NCBI RefSeq assembly: GCF_019112545.1
Contig: NW_025064883.1
Span: forward strand, 2,158,684-2,222,683
Direction: 5' to 3'
Origin: Guyanagaster necrorhizus
Taxonomy: Eukaryota > Basidiomycota > Agaricomycetes > Agaricales > Physalacriaceae
DNA: 64,000 nt
Shown here: positions 12,218 to 23,228 of the stretch, piece after piece
How the letters are laid out: each line of letters opens with the position of its first letter
Position numbering within the stretch: the stretch's first letter is position 1
The notes under the pieces: generated by a model
Database searches by the model: none
What the model saw: only the letters and a program-made list of their open reading frames with translations
Told to the model about the DNA's origin: nothing
Translations under genes and position numbers: made by a program

Positions 12218-14790
12218 TAAAGTATGACCAGCCAGAACTTGATCTGAGTCCAAGACCTGACATAGTGCTAAAGAAGCATATAAAAGAGAAAGATATAAAG
12301 GAGAATACAGACAAAGACAAGAATGAGACCATTATGAGTGAGACAGATATTATAGCTATTCTCTGAGCCTCTTTCAGAAACTGAGCTGATATGAATCAAT
12401 TGCCAGCTGGCTCAGATCTGTCACTCCTGATCCTCTCATAGAAGTTTTCCTTCTCTAAACTCCTGGCACTCTCTTATCCATCTACAGGATCTATCCTCTA
12501 TCTTGGGCCCACATATCTGACTCAACCATCTGATGACTTATCTGAGGCTGAATTGCTGGAGCACTCCTCAATGAGCAGAATACTGACTGATTCTGAGAGT
12601 ATTATGCAGTAGTGGAGGCAACAGACAGAAGAACCAAATCCAGTGAGAGACTCTTTCTCTGATATACTCCTTCTGTTGACTCTGAACTCAGTGCCTTAAG
12701 ACAACTCACCCATGATAGTGAAACTCTAGGTGCCATCTATCTTTGATCAGCCTAATGACTCCTCCAGAGAGGACAGTGAGAACAGTGAGGAGTATGACAA
12801 TTCAGCTGCAGCACCTCTTGAAATACTCAAGGAGTATTATAAGGTCAAAGATGAAGAACTATTAGAAGCAGAAATACAACATGAGAAAGAGTGAGAGTTT
12901 ATAAGATTGTATTAAGAAAGAGTTGTGGAATCTTCTCAGAATATAGAATGGAGAATAACACCATTGGGAGAGGAATATTTAACAGCAGATGATACTGAAC
13001 AAATAAACATTTTATAGTATGCTGCAACTGAGCAAGCTATTTTTCTGTACAATAAAGTCCACTCTGAAGACCTCCTGGCCAAACTCCTGGAATACCAATC
13101 TCAGTTCAAAATCTGACCAATGCTGAATACACTGCCTACTCTCCTAAAATGAGCCATCTACTCAGCACCAACTATTTGAACTGCCACTATGGTCTCTATC
13201 TACTATTAGTGATCTCAAACCCTACAAGCTAAGAATCTGACCAAATATCTCTCTGAAAGCTGAAGAGAAGCTGATTGATAGAAGGATAGCTGCCTGCCAA
13301 TAAAGCCAGAACCAGTGGTCAGACTGAGAGAGATGACTCTGAGACCACAAAAAAGAGGTTCACAGTTGAGAATGAGAGGATCATCAGAAAACTAGAAGGA
13401 CAAGTCTCTAGAAGTCCAGTCACTTATGATGACTTCCTTCATTCCTTTTCCATGTCACATCAAAAAGCACCACTCTTTGGTGATTACCCAAATCTAATGG
13501 GGCTGCTTGCCTCTGACTCAGTCCTGATACAATGCAAACCAGACCTCATACAGAAGTTTCATCTCTTTAAAGGGCAATCTGATGATATTGATTGCTTCTT
13601 GATTGATTGTAAACAATACTTCAAAGTATACTCCACCTACCTGTCTACCAACATTTATCAGGTCACCTTTACTGCATCCTACTTCAAAAACAAAGCCAAA
13701 ATCTGATGGACCTTAAAGAGTTGAGACCTTTATTTCACAATCAGGAGGCACCACTGTCTGCCATCCTAGCCAGTCTTCAAACAGATAGTACATGACAAAT
13801 TCATTGATCTGGCTGTCCAGGAAGTCCATAAGCAGAAAATGAAGGATCTTTGAATGGGGAACAAGATGGCCACCAAATACTTTGATGAGTTCAAATGACT
13901 TGCCAAACTAGTCAGACTCATTGACCACATTGAAGACAACAGATGCTTAATAGAATATCTGAAGAATAGAATGCCCTGCTCCTATATTACAATGATCACT
14001 GACATTGGCTTCAATATCCTGAAGGGATATGAGGAATGGAAGGCATGAATCATTACAATGAACAAGGAGCAGCACTGACAGAAGGCAGAAAATGCCTACC
14101 AGCAGGATGATCAAAGATCTGGCAATCAAGGAAAGGTTAACATGCTGACCTCTGCTAAGTCCAACATGATCCCTTCAACTTCTACATCCTTCTATTCCAC
14201 CCAGAAAACTGGTACCAGGACAACCTATACCAGAACTGAGAAACCAATAGATATAGATTAGATAAAGAAAGAAGGAAAATGCTTTAATTGTGAGAGGAAA
14301 GATCATCTGTTGTGGAACTGCCTGAAGAAGAAGTGCATCTGAGAAAACATATGGGCTCAGATTGCCAAGCTACAGAAGGAAGCTGACAGGCTTGAGGAAT
14401 TTGAAAAGGACACAAAGATTAAGGAGGTAAAAGACAGAGCCAACAAGTGAGCAATTCCACTTGGTCAGCCAAAGAACTTAATGGTGTGTCTCAGAATACT
14501 ACTGGTCAGACTTATGCTAGCTCTGTAGATACTTATTTACATGCAACTTCAAATATACCTGACTCTGCTTTCTCAAACACACCAAGGAAATCACAAACAC
14601 CCAAAACTCAACTGTCCATAGGTCAAACAGAGAGAGAGACTTCCAATGACTGACTAAAACTATTTAAGACTAAATAAACTTAGCAAGCCATTCAAAATGC
14701 CAAGGATGAGGCTGAAGTAAAAGCTGTACTCAAGAACTGGATATATAAGACTTAGACTAAGAAAATCATTGATAAAATAATTAAAGAAAT
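12218..14790 (+). pseudogene. Gypsy C gag (remaining N-terminal part, capsid core, zinc knuckle), broken
   Basis: This continues the fragment at 3599-4121 across the TAAAG duplication. The acidic N-terminal region runs to about 13400. The gag core follows (HLFKGQSDDIDCFLIDCKQY; VFKQIVHDKFIDLAVQEVHK in a stop-broken frame). A CCHC zinc knuckle lies near 14279-14335 (CFNCERKDHLLWNC). It then runs into the linker before protease, where Gypsy D is inserted after GAAAT (14786-14790). Several stops interrupt it. The next part is at 36309. Confidence 0.8.
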
Positions 14791-15261
14791 TGTTAAGCCC
14801 AAATGACATATAACCTAAACACATGATAAACTGACACTGCCTCACACTTTGGGCAATGATGTCAGAGTTCACTTGATGTGTTATGTGGCTCTGTATTGCA
14901 AGGCCTTTAGATTGGCTCAAGATAAGATGGTAAAGAATGAAACTTTAGCTTGAAGCTGGAGATACTACAGTAAGAGCTATGCTACTTATATACTAGTTGT
15001 TATCCATTCTATAGATATAACTATCTAATTGTGCATTCTGGCATTATAGAGTATTTTGTCCAGTATTGTTAAGCTACCTACAAAAGAGTATTGTCTGTTG
15101 TCAAGTGGTTACCATCACATCAAAGGACAATGACCAACTGGGTGTTGTTGTGATGACTAAGCTCTGGTCCCACAGTCCTAAGTGCTGGTTAGATGCTCTG
15201 ACTAAGCAAAGATAGAGGTTAATCCCTTGAATAAAAGATAAAAATGAGGAAAATCATAATA
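14791..15261 (-). repeat. Gypsy D 3' LTR
   Basis: 471 bp, followed on the plus strand by TTACCTTCTCCTTAAGATC, which is the reverse complement of the purine tract found before the Gypsy B 3' LTR. This fixes the orientation as minus and identifies this copy as the 3' LTR. The 'ttagcttgaagct' block is present within it. Confidence 0.9.
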
Positions 15262-15658
15262 TTACCTTCTCCTTAAGATCATCATTCTGATGGCTAAATT
15301 TAGGGATAAGTTCTAGCATTGTGAGAGCAGATAATCTGTCCTTCTTCTTGTAAGATTCATGAAGACATTGACTATTAAATTGGTCAATTCCTCTGATTGT
15401 ATTTATGTATTGCATCCTCTGCATCTATGTGTCATTCATTAACCCATTGATTTGACTCTAGTCTATAGCCTTTTCAGCTGACCACATAGTCAACTGTTGT
15501 CATCATACCACCATCTTTGGCCTTGATTTTTTATAATTTATAGTCTAATATCTGATTGATTTTATAATGTTCTTTATTATTGATGAGATCAGATGGAGGC
15601 AGTGGTGGTTGTTTTTGGTTGGAGAATGCTAGTGTGATATAAGGTGTTAATAATGTCT
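15262..15658 (-). pseudogene. Gypsy D pol tail: integrase C-terminus and chromodomain, broken
   Basis: On the minus strand it matches the end of Gypsy B pol, including the 'SWKGY..ESNQW' chromodomain region (about 15520-15400), with stops. Copia G is inserted at 15659 after TGTCT, and the frame resumes beyond 20706. Confidence 0.75.
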
Positions 15659-15983
15659 TGTTGGAGTTAATGAGATAAGAGCATGGACCTGGTGAACAAG
15701 GAAAAAGTTTTCAGAAGAGAATGGATGCTAAAATAAAATATCATAACATTAATCTTAGCATTATGGTTGAAAGCTTTGTTATTTACCTAGAATAAAATAT
15801 CATAATGTTACTACATAGGTAATAAGTAAATATGGTCAAGGATAGATATGTATAGGAGGTACTCATATCTCAGCATTATGGTTGAAAGCTGAGATGTGTA
15901 GAATAGTGTGACATGCTGAAAAAGAAAGGAATATCAAATAGATAAGCAAATATGTGCATATCATACTATTTCTATGTCTAACA
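15659..15983 (-). repeat. Copia G 3' LTR
   Basis: 325 bp, equal in length to its partner at 20377-20701 and differing mainly by transitions. It is followed on the plus strand by CTTCCCCTTGAAATG, the complement of a polypurine tract, so it is the 3' LTR of a minus-strand element. Confidence 0.9.
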
Positions 15984-16010
15984 CTTCCCCTTGAAATGTA
16001 AATAGTTTGC

Positions 16011-19000
16011 TTACATGACTCTCAGTGTCTCCATAAACTTCTTGAATTTTGGACAGGCTAACAGTTTTGTGAGGATGTTGGTAACCATATTATCAGTTGG
16101 GTAGTACATCAGTTTGATATGGCCTTGGTCGATGGTTTGGCAAATGAAATAGTACTGAACTCCAATATGCTTTGTTTGTTTATGGAATACTGAATCCTTG
16201 GCAATAAAAAGTGCATTTTGACTATCAGAGAAGAGGATAGTAGGGTTTGTTGAGTAAATGGAAGAGTTTGTAATGAATATGGAGAGCTCTGAGAGTAGTT
16301 TATGAAGCCATATCATGTTCTTTGATGCTGGTGTGAGTCCAACATATTCTGATTTACTGGTGGAGACAGTAACAATTGGTTGCTTTCTTAATGTCCACAT
16401 AACAGTGTCTTGACTCATGAATAGGATAAATCTAGACATAGACTTTCATCCAGGCTGGTTGGCATATGCTGCATCATGATAGCCCTTAGGACTGATGCCA
16501 GGACCACTGATTACAAGCTGTTGCTTACATGTACCCTTGAGATAATGGAGGACTTGGAATCCTGCTTTTAGGTGAGTTAAACATGGGTCTTCCATGAATT
16601 GTGATAATGCTGATACTGAATAGCTGATTTCAGGGTGGAATCTAACTGTGACATATATGAGGAACCCTAGCAGCTCACAATAAAGTGCTTTTTCATATGG
16701 CATAACAGATTCTGTGGATATGGAGGGTGAATCTGGATTTAGATCAAGATTTGCTTCTATTAGCATTGCAAATAGTGCCATGTCTTGAACTCTGAATTGT
16801 TTTGCAATCTGATCAATGTAGGCTGGCTGTCCAATGCTGATGGTGTGCCTTTTCCAGTTCTGAGTGATATGTATCTCCAAGAGCCAATGTATGGGTCTGA
16901 GATCAACTAGCTCAAAATGTGAGCCTATTTCTTGTTTGAATTGATCTGATTCATTTTGGGAGTCTGTGATGATGGTGAAATCATCTGTGGCAACTGTGAC
17001 AATAGTATATTTGGTCTCTGATTTGATCTGATAGAAAACAGCCTCATCTGCATTGCTGATGGTGAATTCTAGAGAGATTATTGTTGCCTTCAGAGTCTGA
17101 TACCAGCTGCATCCTGCTTGTTTTGTGCCATACAGACATTTGTGCAGCTTGGCATAAATGTTTTGACCTTTGAGGTGTTCCAGAATTATGAAGAATTCTT
17201 CATATCTGTTTGGGAACTTGATATAGATTTTCTCAGTGATGTCAGCATGCAGGTATGCATTTTTGATATCAGCTTGGTCTATAATTGCATTTCAAGAGGT
17301 GGCCATGGAGAGTAGGATGCAGAGAGTAGGAAGATGGACAACTGGAGCATAGGTGTTGAAGTAGTCAACACTTTGGATCTGAGAGAATCCTTGGGCTATA
17401 AAATAGGACTTAGCCTTTTCAGGCTCACCAGTTTCATTTTGTTTGATCTGGTAGACAAACCTTGTACCCATGATATTTGCATCTGTGGAAACATCTTCTC
17501 TTTTCATCATCTCCCATACTTTTTTCTTCTCACACTGTCTTATCTCTGCAAGCATTGATTTGTGCCATTCCCCTTTATCAGGACCACTCAGTGCCTCCTT
17601 CATAGTTACTGGTTCAACATCCACCATTATGATGTAGTTGACTAGTGAATAGTTGACTGGTTTATCATCATCATCTGATTCTGACTCATCTTCAAGTGCT
17701 GTTGCTGCAATTCTAGCTGTAGTGGGATGTTTGTGCAAGTCTGAGGATGCAAGTTGACTAGGTTTTGGGGCTGCAGATTACTTAGAATGGCTGAGTTGAG
17801 AGATAGGATCAGATTCTATATCTGTGAGTGGAGATTTGGGATGCTCTGAATGAGTTTCTGTGAGTGGTTCATCTGACAGGTTTTTGAAGAGTTTAGAAGC
17901 AGTTGATGACTTTGAAACAGTAGAGTCAGTATCTTCATCCTCCCCCTTGACTATGAATGGTTCTGGAGTCAGGTCATTCTTATTGAAGTATACATCATGT
18001 TCAATGCTGACTTTTTGCTTTTTAGACCAGTAAACTTTTCAGCCTTTGGCTTCAGTATCAATACCTATAAAGCAAGTTTCAATAGCATGCTCTCCAAGCT
18101 TTTCTGGTGCCATTACTTGGATCCAGCATTGGCATCTCCATGGGTGAAGATCTGAGATATTAGGCTTCCTGCTGATTGCTATCTCGAATGGGGTTTTCCC
18201 TGATGGTATCACTTTTGTTGAGGTGCAGTTGTAAATCTATTTGGCATGCCAGTGAGCTTCAGCCCAGAGGTATTTTGATAACTCTGAACTGATTAAGAAG
18301 GCTCTAGTTATGTCCATCAGATAGCTATTTGAATGTTCAGCAATCCCATTCAACTGTGGGGAATCATGTACATTAAGGTGTCGAACAGTTTTCTTCAATT
18401 TGAGATGCTGACCAAACTCTTCACTAGTGAATTCTCCCCCTCAATCTGTACTAAGGATCTTGATGACCTCTATGCCTCACTGAACCTTGATCCATATCTC
18501 ATAACATTTATATGACTCAAATGTATCTAATTTCTTTGATAAGTATTTGGATTTTGATTTATAGGTGTGTAGATCACAGAATGTGCAGGTATAGTGGGCT
18601 CCCCCTAGTGATGCTACAGACATCAGGCCCATCAGGTCTTCAACAACCTTGTCACTGCTATTGTCAACATATTTATATTAGCCTTGTTTTGGAAATAGCT
18701 TGTGCTTTGCTTTGGCCTTTACACAGATCTCACAAAATTCCAGTTTGGAGTTGAGATCAAGCTCGATTCCTTTGATATGGCCATTGACATACATGCAGCA
18801 AAGAGCAATGTGACTTCAGTGAGCACAAATATTATGTAGCTCAGTGATATTCACTTTGAGCTTACCTGCTGCTATAGTGACATCTGATTTGGCTGCTGTA
18901 GTTTGCTGTGCATTTGGGGTTGAGATTATGTATAAGCCACCAGCTTCAGAGATTTTTGCAATAATCTTAGTATCTGGCTATAGTGTGCAGATGTATATAG

Positions 19001-19100
19001 TGTGGTTGGAGGGTTCAATATAGATGGAAAATCCAGTGCAACTGACTTGTGAGAGTGATATAAGGGTGTAGGCTATTTTTGATGCATGATATGCATTTTG
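16011..19100 (-). pseudogene. Copia G pol: integrase, RT and RNase H, broken
   Basis: Minus strand, from high to low coordinates: the integrase region at about 19000-17760 with multiple stops; RT at about 17738-16446, starting EWHKSMLAEI, with FNTYAPVVHLPTL and a degraded catalytic ATDD (normally YVDD) near 17000-16960; then RNase H at 16439-16011 (SKSEYVGLTPASKNMIWLHK; LFSDSQNALFIA; KHIGVQYYFI). These are typical Ty1/Copia signatures. The protein would copy and integrate the element, but the frame is interrupted by many TGA and TAA codons. Confidence 0.85.
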
Positions 19101-19148
19101 AAAACTTGTGATAGTGGGTTTCTATTTCTTTCCTATGGAAAGTGGTAG

Positions 19149-20362
19149 TCAAAGATCCTCTTTTCCTATCACATAGAAAACTTGGCCATTTGCAGCTTTG
19201 ATAGGCTTTAGTTCAATTTTGGAATAATTTTTGAACTTCTGACATTCAGATGAGTATGTTTTTGATGCTCCACAATCTGCTAATACCATAACATTCTCCT
19301 CTTTTGCCATATAGGCATCACCTTCAGCTCTATAATCAGATATGCATATTAATATCATATTCTTGTGATCATTGTTATCAGCTATGATGGTGATAACATG
19401 TTTATCATCACTTTCATTAATAGCTGCAGATGCTAACTCTTTTGCCTTTTTCTTCTCCTTAGCCTTATTCTTTTTCAAAGCTGAGCCTTGTTCTGCTTTT
19501 CCACCACCTTCGCATCAACAATCTGTAATGAAGTGGCCAGTTTTACCATATGCTAAATTTGTGCATTTGAGATGAGATTGATCAGATCTTTTCTTCAACT
19601 TCTCTCTAGAGTTCTGGCCCTTCTCTTTGCTCTGTCATTGAGCAGACATTGCTACATTTTCAGCAGTGGCCTTTGATGCAATCTTCTCATTCTATTCTTC
19701 ATGCAGGGCTGCAACTAAGATGTCTGATGTCAGAGTCTTTTCAGTAAACTTGCTGGCAGCAGAGAGGGTGCAACAGATATGATCATAAGAAGGTGAAAGT
19801 GATTTTTGGATCATCAAAATGTACTGATTATCTTCAATTTTTAGACCCATTCCTTCAATTCATTCATAGAGGATTTTCATTTTGGCAAGATGTTCATGTA
19901 TATTGCCTTCATCAGAGCATGCCATGTTTTCAAGCCAAGTAAGGAGGTACTCTCACATGAGATCACTCTTGCCAGTCATAATAGCAATAAGCTTTCTCCA
20001 GATGAGGGCAGCTGTTGCCTTGTCTTTGATCTCATTGAAGGTAGAGTCAGAAATGGCTTTGTAAATGATATTACACATCTTTGCCTCTTTCTGCTCATAT
20101 TCCTCCAGCTTATTCTCTAGCTTATTCAGGTCATCATCTGAGAGTGGATGTGAAAATGTAGTATCAGAGAACTGATAGAAGTTTTCCTTATGCTTGACAG
20201 GATGCAGCAGTATATAAGCTGTTCCTCAGAGGTGCTGGCCAAGGCCCTTGTCCAGGAACTTGATAGTGAGCTTCTCTGAAAACACTACTCAGTTTGATCT
20301 ATCATTCACAAGCTTTGTTGTGCTAACTAGCTTTATTTCAGTTGTTGTGGACATACTGATAG
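19149..20362 (-). pseudogene. Copia G gag and protease, broken
   Basis: Translation from the minus-strand ATG near 20350 (MSTTTEIKLVSTTKL) gives a Copia-type gag (YQFSDTTFSHPLSDDDLNKL) and a degraded zinc knuckle near 19550-19500. Next is a Lys/Glu-rich linker and an aspartic protease region at about 19300-19200 (VLADCGASKTYSSECQKF, where D-S-G became D-C-G). A few stops break the frame. Confidence 0.8.
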
Positions 20363-20363
20363 T

Positions 20364-20376
20364 GGGGCCCATAACC
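20364..20376 (-). other. Copia G primer binding site (initiator-tRNA anticodon-arm type)
   Basis: Directly inside the 5' LTR, on the minus strand, stands GGTTATGGGCCCC. This is complementary to the conserved anticodon arm of initiator tRNA-Met (GGGCCCAUAACC), the half-tRNA priming known from Drosophila copia. It separates this element from the self-priming Gypsy families around it. Confidence 0.75.
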
Positions 20377-20701
20377 TGTTAGAGTTAATGAGGTAGGAGC
20401 ATAGACATGGTGAACAAGGAAAAAGTTTTCAGAAGAGGACAGATGCTAGGATAAAATGTCATAATATTAATCTCAGCATGATGATTGAAAGCTTTGTTAT
20501 TTACTTAGGATAAAATATTGTAATGTTACTACATAGGTAATAAGTAAATATGGTCAAGGATAGATATGTATAGAAGGTACTCACATCTCAGCATTATGGT
20601 TGAAAGCTGAGATGTGCCGAATGGTATGACATACTGAAAAAGGAAGGAATATCAAATAGGTAAGCAAACATATGTATATCATACTATTTCTACATCTAAC
20701 A
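20377..20701 (-). repeat. Copia G 5' LTR
   Basis: 325 bp, flanked inside by the primer site and outside by the TSD copy TGCCT. It contains the same paired 'cagcattatggttgaaagct' segments as the other LTR. Confidence 0.9.
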
Positions 20702-20706
20702 TGCCT

Positions 20707-22716
20707 TATTGAAGCTATTATGAATTTTTCATGTGTTTGAGAGATGCAATCTGTAAGCAGAGTTGCCAACTTTTGCAACAACCAGGAATGGTCCAGTATA
20801 TTTGTCAGTGAGTTTTCATTTCAGATGAGAGAGGTGTAGGTTTGTGGTATCCAGCCAAACTTTATCATTGACTGAATATTCATAGAAAGCACAGTGGTGT
20901 TTGTCATATTGCTTCTTTATTGCTGTTGCAGCCTTTTGAAGAGCTGCTTTAGTCTTGATATGGATTTTTGCCATAGTTGTGGCAAAATCAATGGAGGCAG
21001 GCATGAAGGTGCAGGTGCATTCAGTTTGGACAATGTGTGAGTGTCATCTATAGTTCACGAAGAACAGGGTTTTGCCCATAGCTGAGTGAATGTGGTTGTT
21101 GTGTTGGAAGGCTGCAAGTGCCAGCCATTCTATCCAGTTATCTTGTTGATAGTTGATGAAGAGGTGGAGATATTTCTCTACCTCTTGATTTGCCCATTCT
21201 GTTTGTCTATCTGTTTGCAGGTGATAGGTGGTTGCTGCATTTTGCTTAATGTTGAGGAGTCAATAAAGATCATTCAAGAACTTAGAGATGAATTATAGTC
21301 CTTAGTCCAAGATAACTGCTTGCAGCATTCCATATTTAGTGTAAACCTCATCTCTTAGGATTTTTGCCCATTCTTCTGATGTTAACTTGATAGAGCATAT
21401 GACTGAAATGATCACTTTAGAAAAGCAATCAACTATGACAAGAATTGCATTATAGCTATTATAGTCCAGCAATCTGGTGATCATATCCACTGAAATGTGG
21501 ATCCATAGTAATGATGGAATCTCATTCAGATGGAGCAGTATGGCCTGTAGTTGTATCAAAGACTTGCCCTATTAGCAAGTCTCACATACCTTGATGTATT
21601 GTTCTATATCTTGGCCCATCTTGGATCATCAGTATTCCTATAGGACTAGTTCCTTCATTTTGATGATCTCTGGATGCTCAGTGGTTGCATAGTTATGGCA
21701 GATAGTGATGATCTCACTACAAAGTGTCTGATCTCTTGAAATATAGATCTGTCTATTATAATAGATCATCTTTTTTTCCTTCTTTATGCCCTGCTCATAG
21801 TTGAGTGATAGGGCCACTCATTGGTCTCACTTATGAGTGTCTCTTATGGTGCTCTTGATGTGCTCATGAATTTCTTCCTCCATCAGCATAATCATTGCAT
21901 AGAAATGTTCCAGCTTCAGGATCATAACTCCTTTGTTATTGTCTTCTCCTTAGTCATGATCTGCCCTCCTACTTAGCAGATCTGCCTTCTTGTTAGCAGC
22001 ACCAGCTTTGTGGTGCAGTGTGTAGTCATACTCTGATAATTCCATGACCCACCAAGCTTGTTGGCAATTTAGCTTCTGTGGTACTCAGAAATAATGAAGG
22101 TTTTAGTGATCAGTCCAGATTTTGAAGATCTAGACTGATCCAATAAGATAATACCACTATTCAGCCAGAGCAAGCATTATGGCAAGTAGTTCTTTATCAT
22201 AGATGTCATAATTGCATTCTGTAATAGTAAGTGCCTTGGATAGGAACATGACAGGACACTATTTGCTCTCTTGCTCCTGAGAAAGCACAGCCCTGATGGC
22301 ATCTTTGCTAGAATCAGCTTCCATGCAGAATTTTCCATCCTGTGTCAGGATGGCAAGAATGACATCTTCTGCCAGTCAGCATTTAAGATTGTTAAAGGCC
22401 AATTGTTGGGTCAGACCCCAGATCTATAGTGTGTTGCTAGTTAAATGCATCATTGGACAGACTATCTTGCTGTAGTCACAGATAAAGCATTGGTAGAAAT
22501 TCATGAAGCCAAGGAATGATTGAAGTTCCTTCTGCTTTATCAGTTTTGGCCACTCTGTGACTCCTGCTACTTTGATGGGATCCATCTTGATGCTTCCTTC
22601 ACTGATTATTATTTTAAGATACTTGGTTTTAAGTATCTCAAATTTGTATTTCTCAGCTTTGAAAAATAATCAATGTTTTCTCATGAGGGCTAATACTTGT
22701 TGTACTAGCTGTTAGT
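20707..22716 (-). pseudogene. Gypsy D pol middle: integrase, RNase H, part of RT, broken
   Basis: On the minus strand this gives the integrase C-terminal domain (about 21004-20816, KIHIKTKAALQKAATAIKKQ; NDKVWLDTTNLHLSHLK), the integrase core (about 21559-21300, HISVDMITRLLDYNSYNAIL), the zinc-binding region, RNase H (about 22400-22000) and the C-terminal part of RT. Gypsy H is inserted at 22717 after TTAGT; the RT resumes at 30888. Stops are frequent. Confidence 0.8.
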
Positions 22717-23170
22717 TGTTACGATTTTTCCATCTCTTCTTTACTCAACCCCTCTTTATGCTTAGAGTGCTAAGATGAGTGCTTAAAGCCATGGGACAAA
22801 GCTTGGTTATCACAACTAGGCCAAGTTTGCTATTATCTTTCAATGCAACAGCATTGTCTGATAATGCACAATCATTCTTTTATATATAATAGTGATGCCC
22901 TAGGACAATAGAGATAAAGGACTCAGAAATGCATAATAAGTAGTTGTATTATTAGCTGACCATGTACAGTATTTAAGACTGCTCACTCTTGCTGGGAAAC
23001 TCCAGCTTCAAGCTAAAGTTTATTCATCTCATTCTACTCTTGAGCCAACCCCTCTAGGCCTTGTGACACACTGAACAGAATATGCCTCAGTGAATTCAGT
23101 CAATTACCTGAAATGTGAGATGACATCTGTCTATCACATGTATCTGTTCACATGATGCTTAAGTCTAACA
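22717..23170 (+). repeat. Gypsy H 5' LTR
   Basis: 454 bp. It has a TATTTAAG box near 22970 and the block AGCTTCAAGCTAA at 23004-23016. It ends CTAACA at 23170. Confidence 0.9.
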
Positions 23171-23171
23171 A

Positions 23172-23184
23172 TTAGCTTAAAGCT
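23172..23184 (+). other. Gypsy H primer binding site (self-priming type, one mutation)
   Basis: TTAGCTTAAAGCT begins one base after the LTR. It is complementary to 23004-23016 except for one G-to-A change, and it is placed exactly as in Gypsy B. Confidence 0.65.
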
Positions 23185-23228
23185 TTCTTCTCCTTTTTCT
23201 CATGCACTAAAAGTATAGAGTAAACTGA

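Larger units (their letters stand above)
15659..20701 (-). mobile_element. Copia G: full-length decayed minus-strand Copia retrotransposon
   Basis: The 5,043-bp element has 325-bp LTRs at 15659-15983 and 20377-20701 (TGTTGGAGTT or TGTTAGAGTT to CTAACA). Flanking TSDs are TGTCT (15654-15658) and TGCCT (20702-20706), one transition apart. On the minus strand the order is gag, protease, integrase, RT, RNase H, which is the Copia order. A purine tract (complement of CTTCCCCTTG) lies inside the left LTR. It is inserted in Gypsy D near the pol tail. Stops throughout show it is inactive. Confidence 0.92.
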
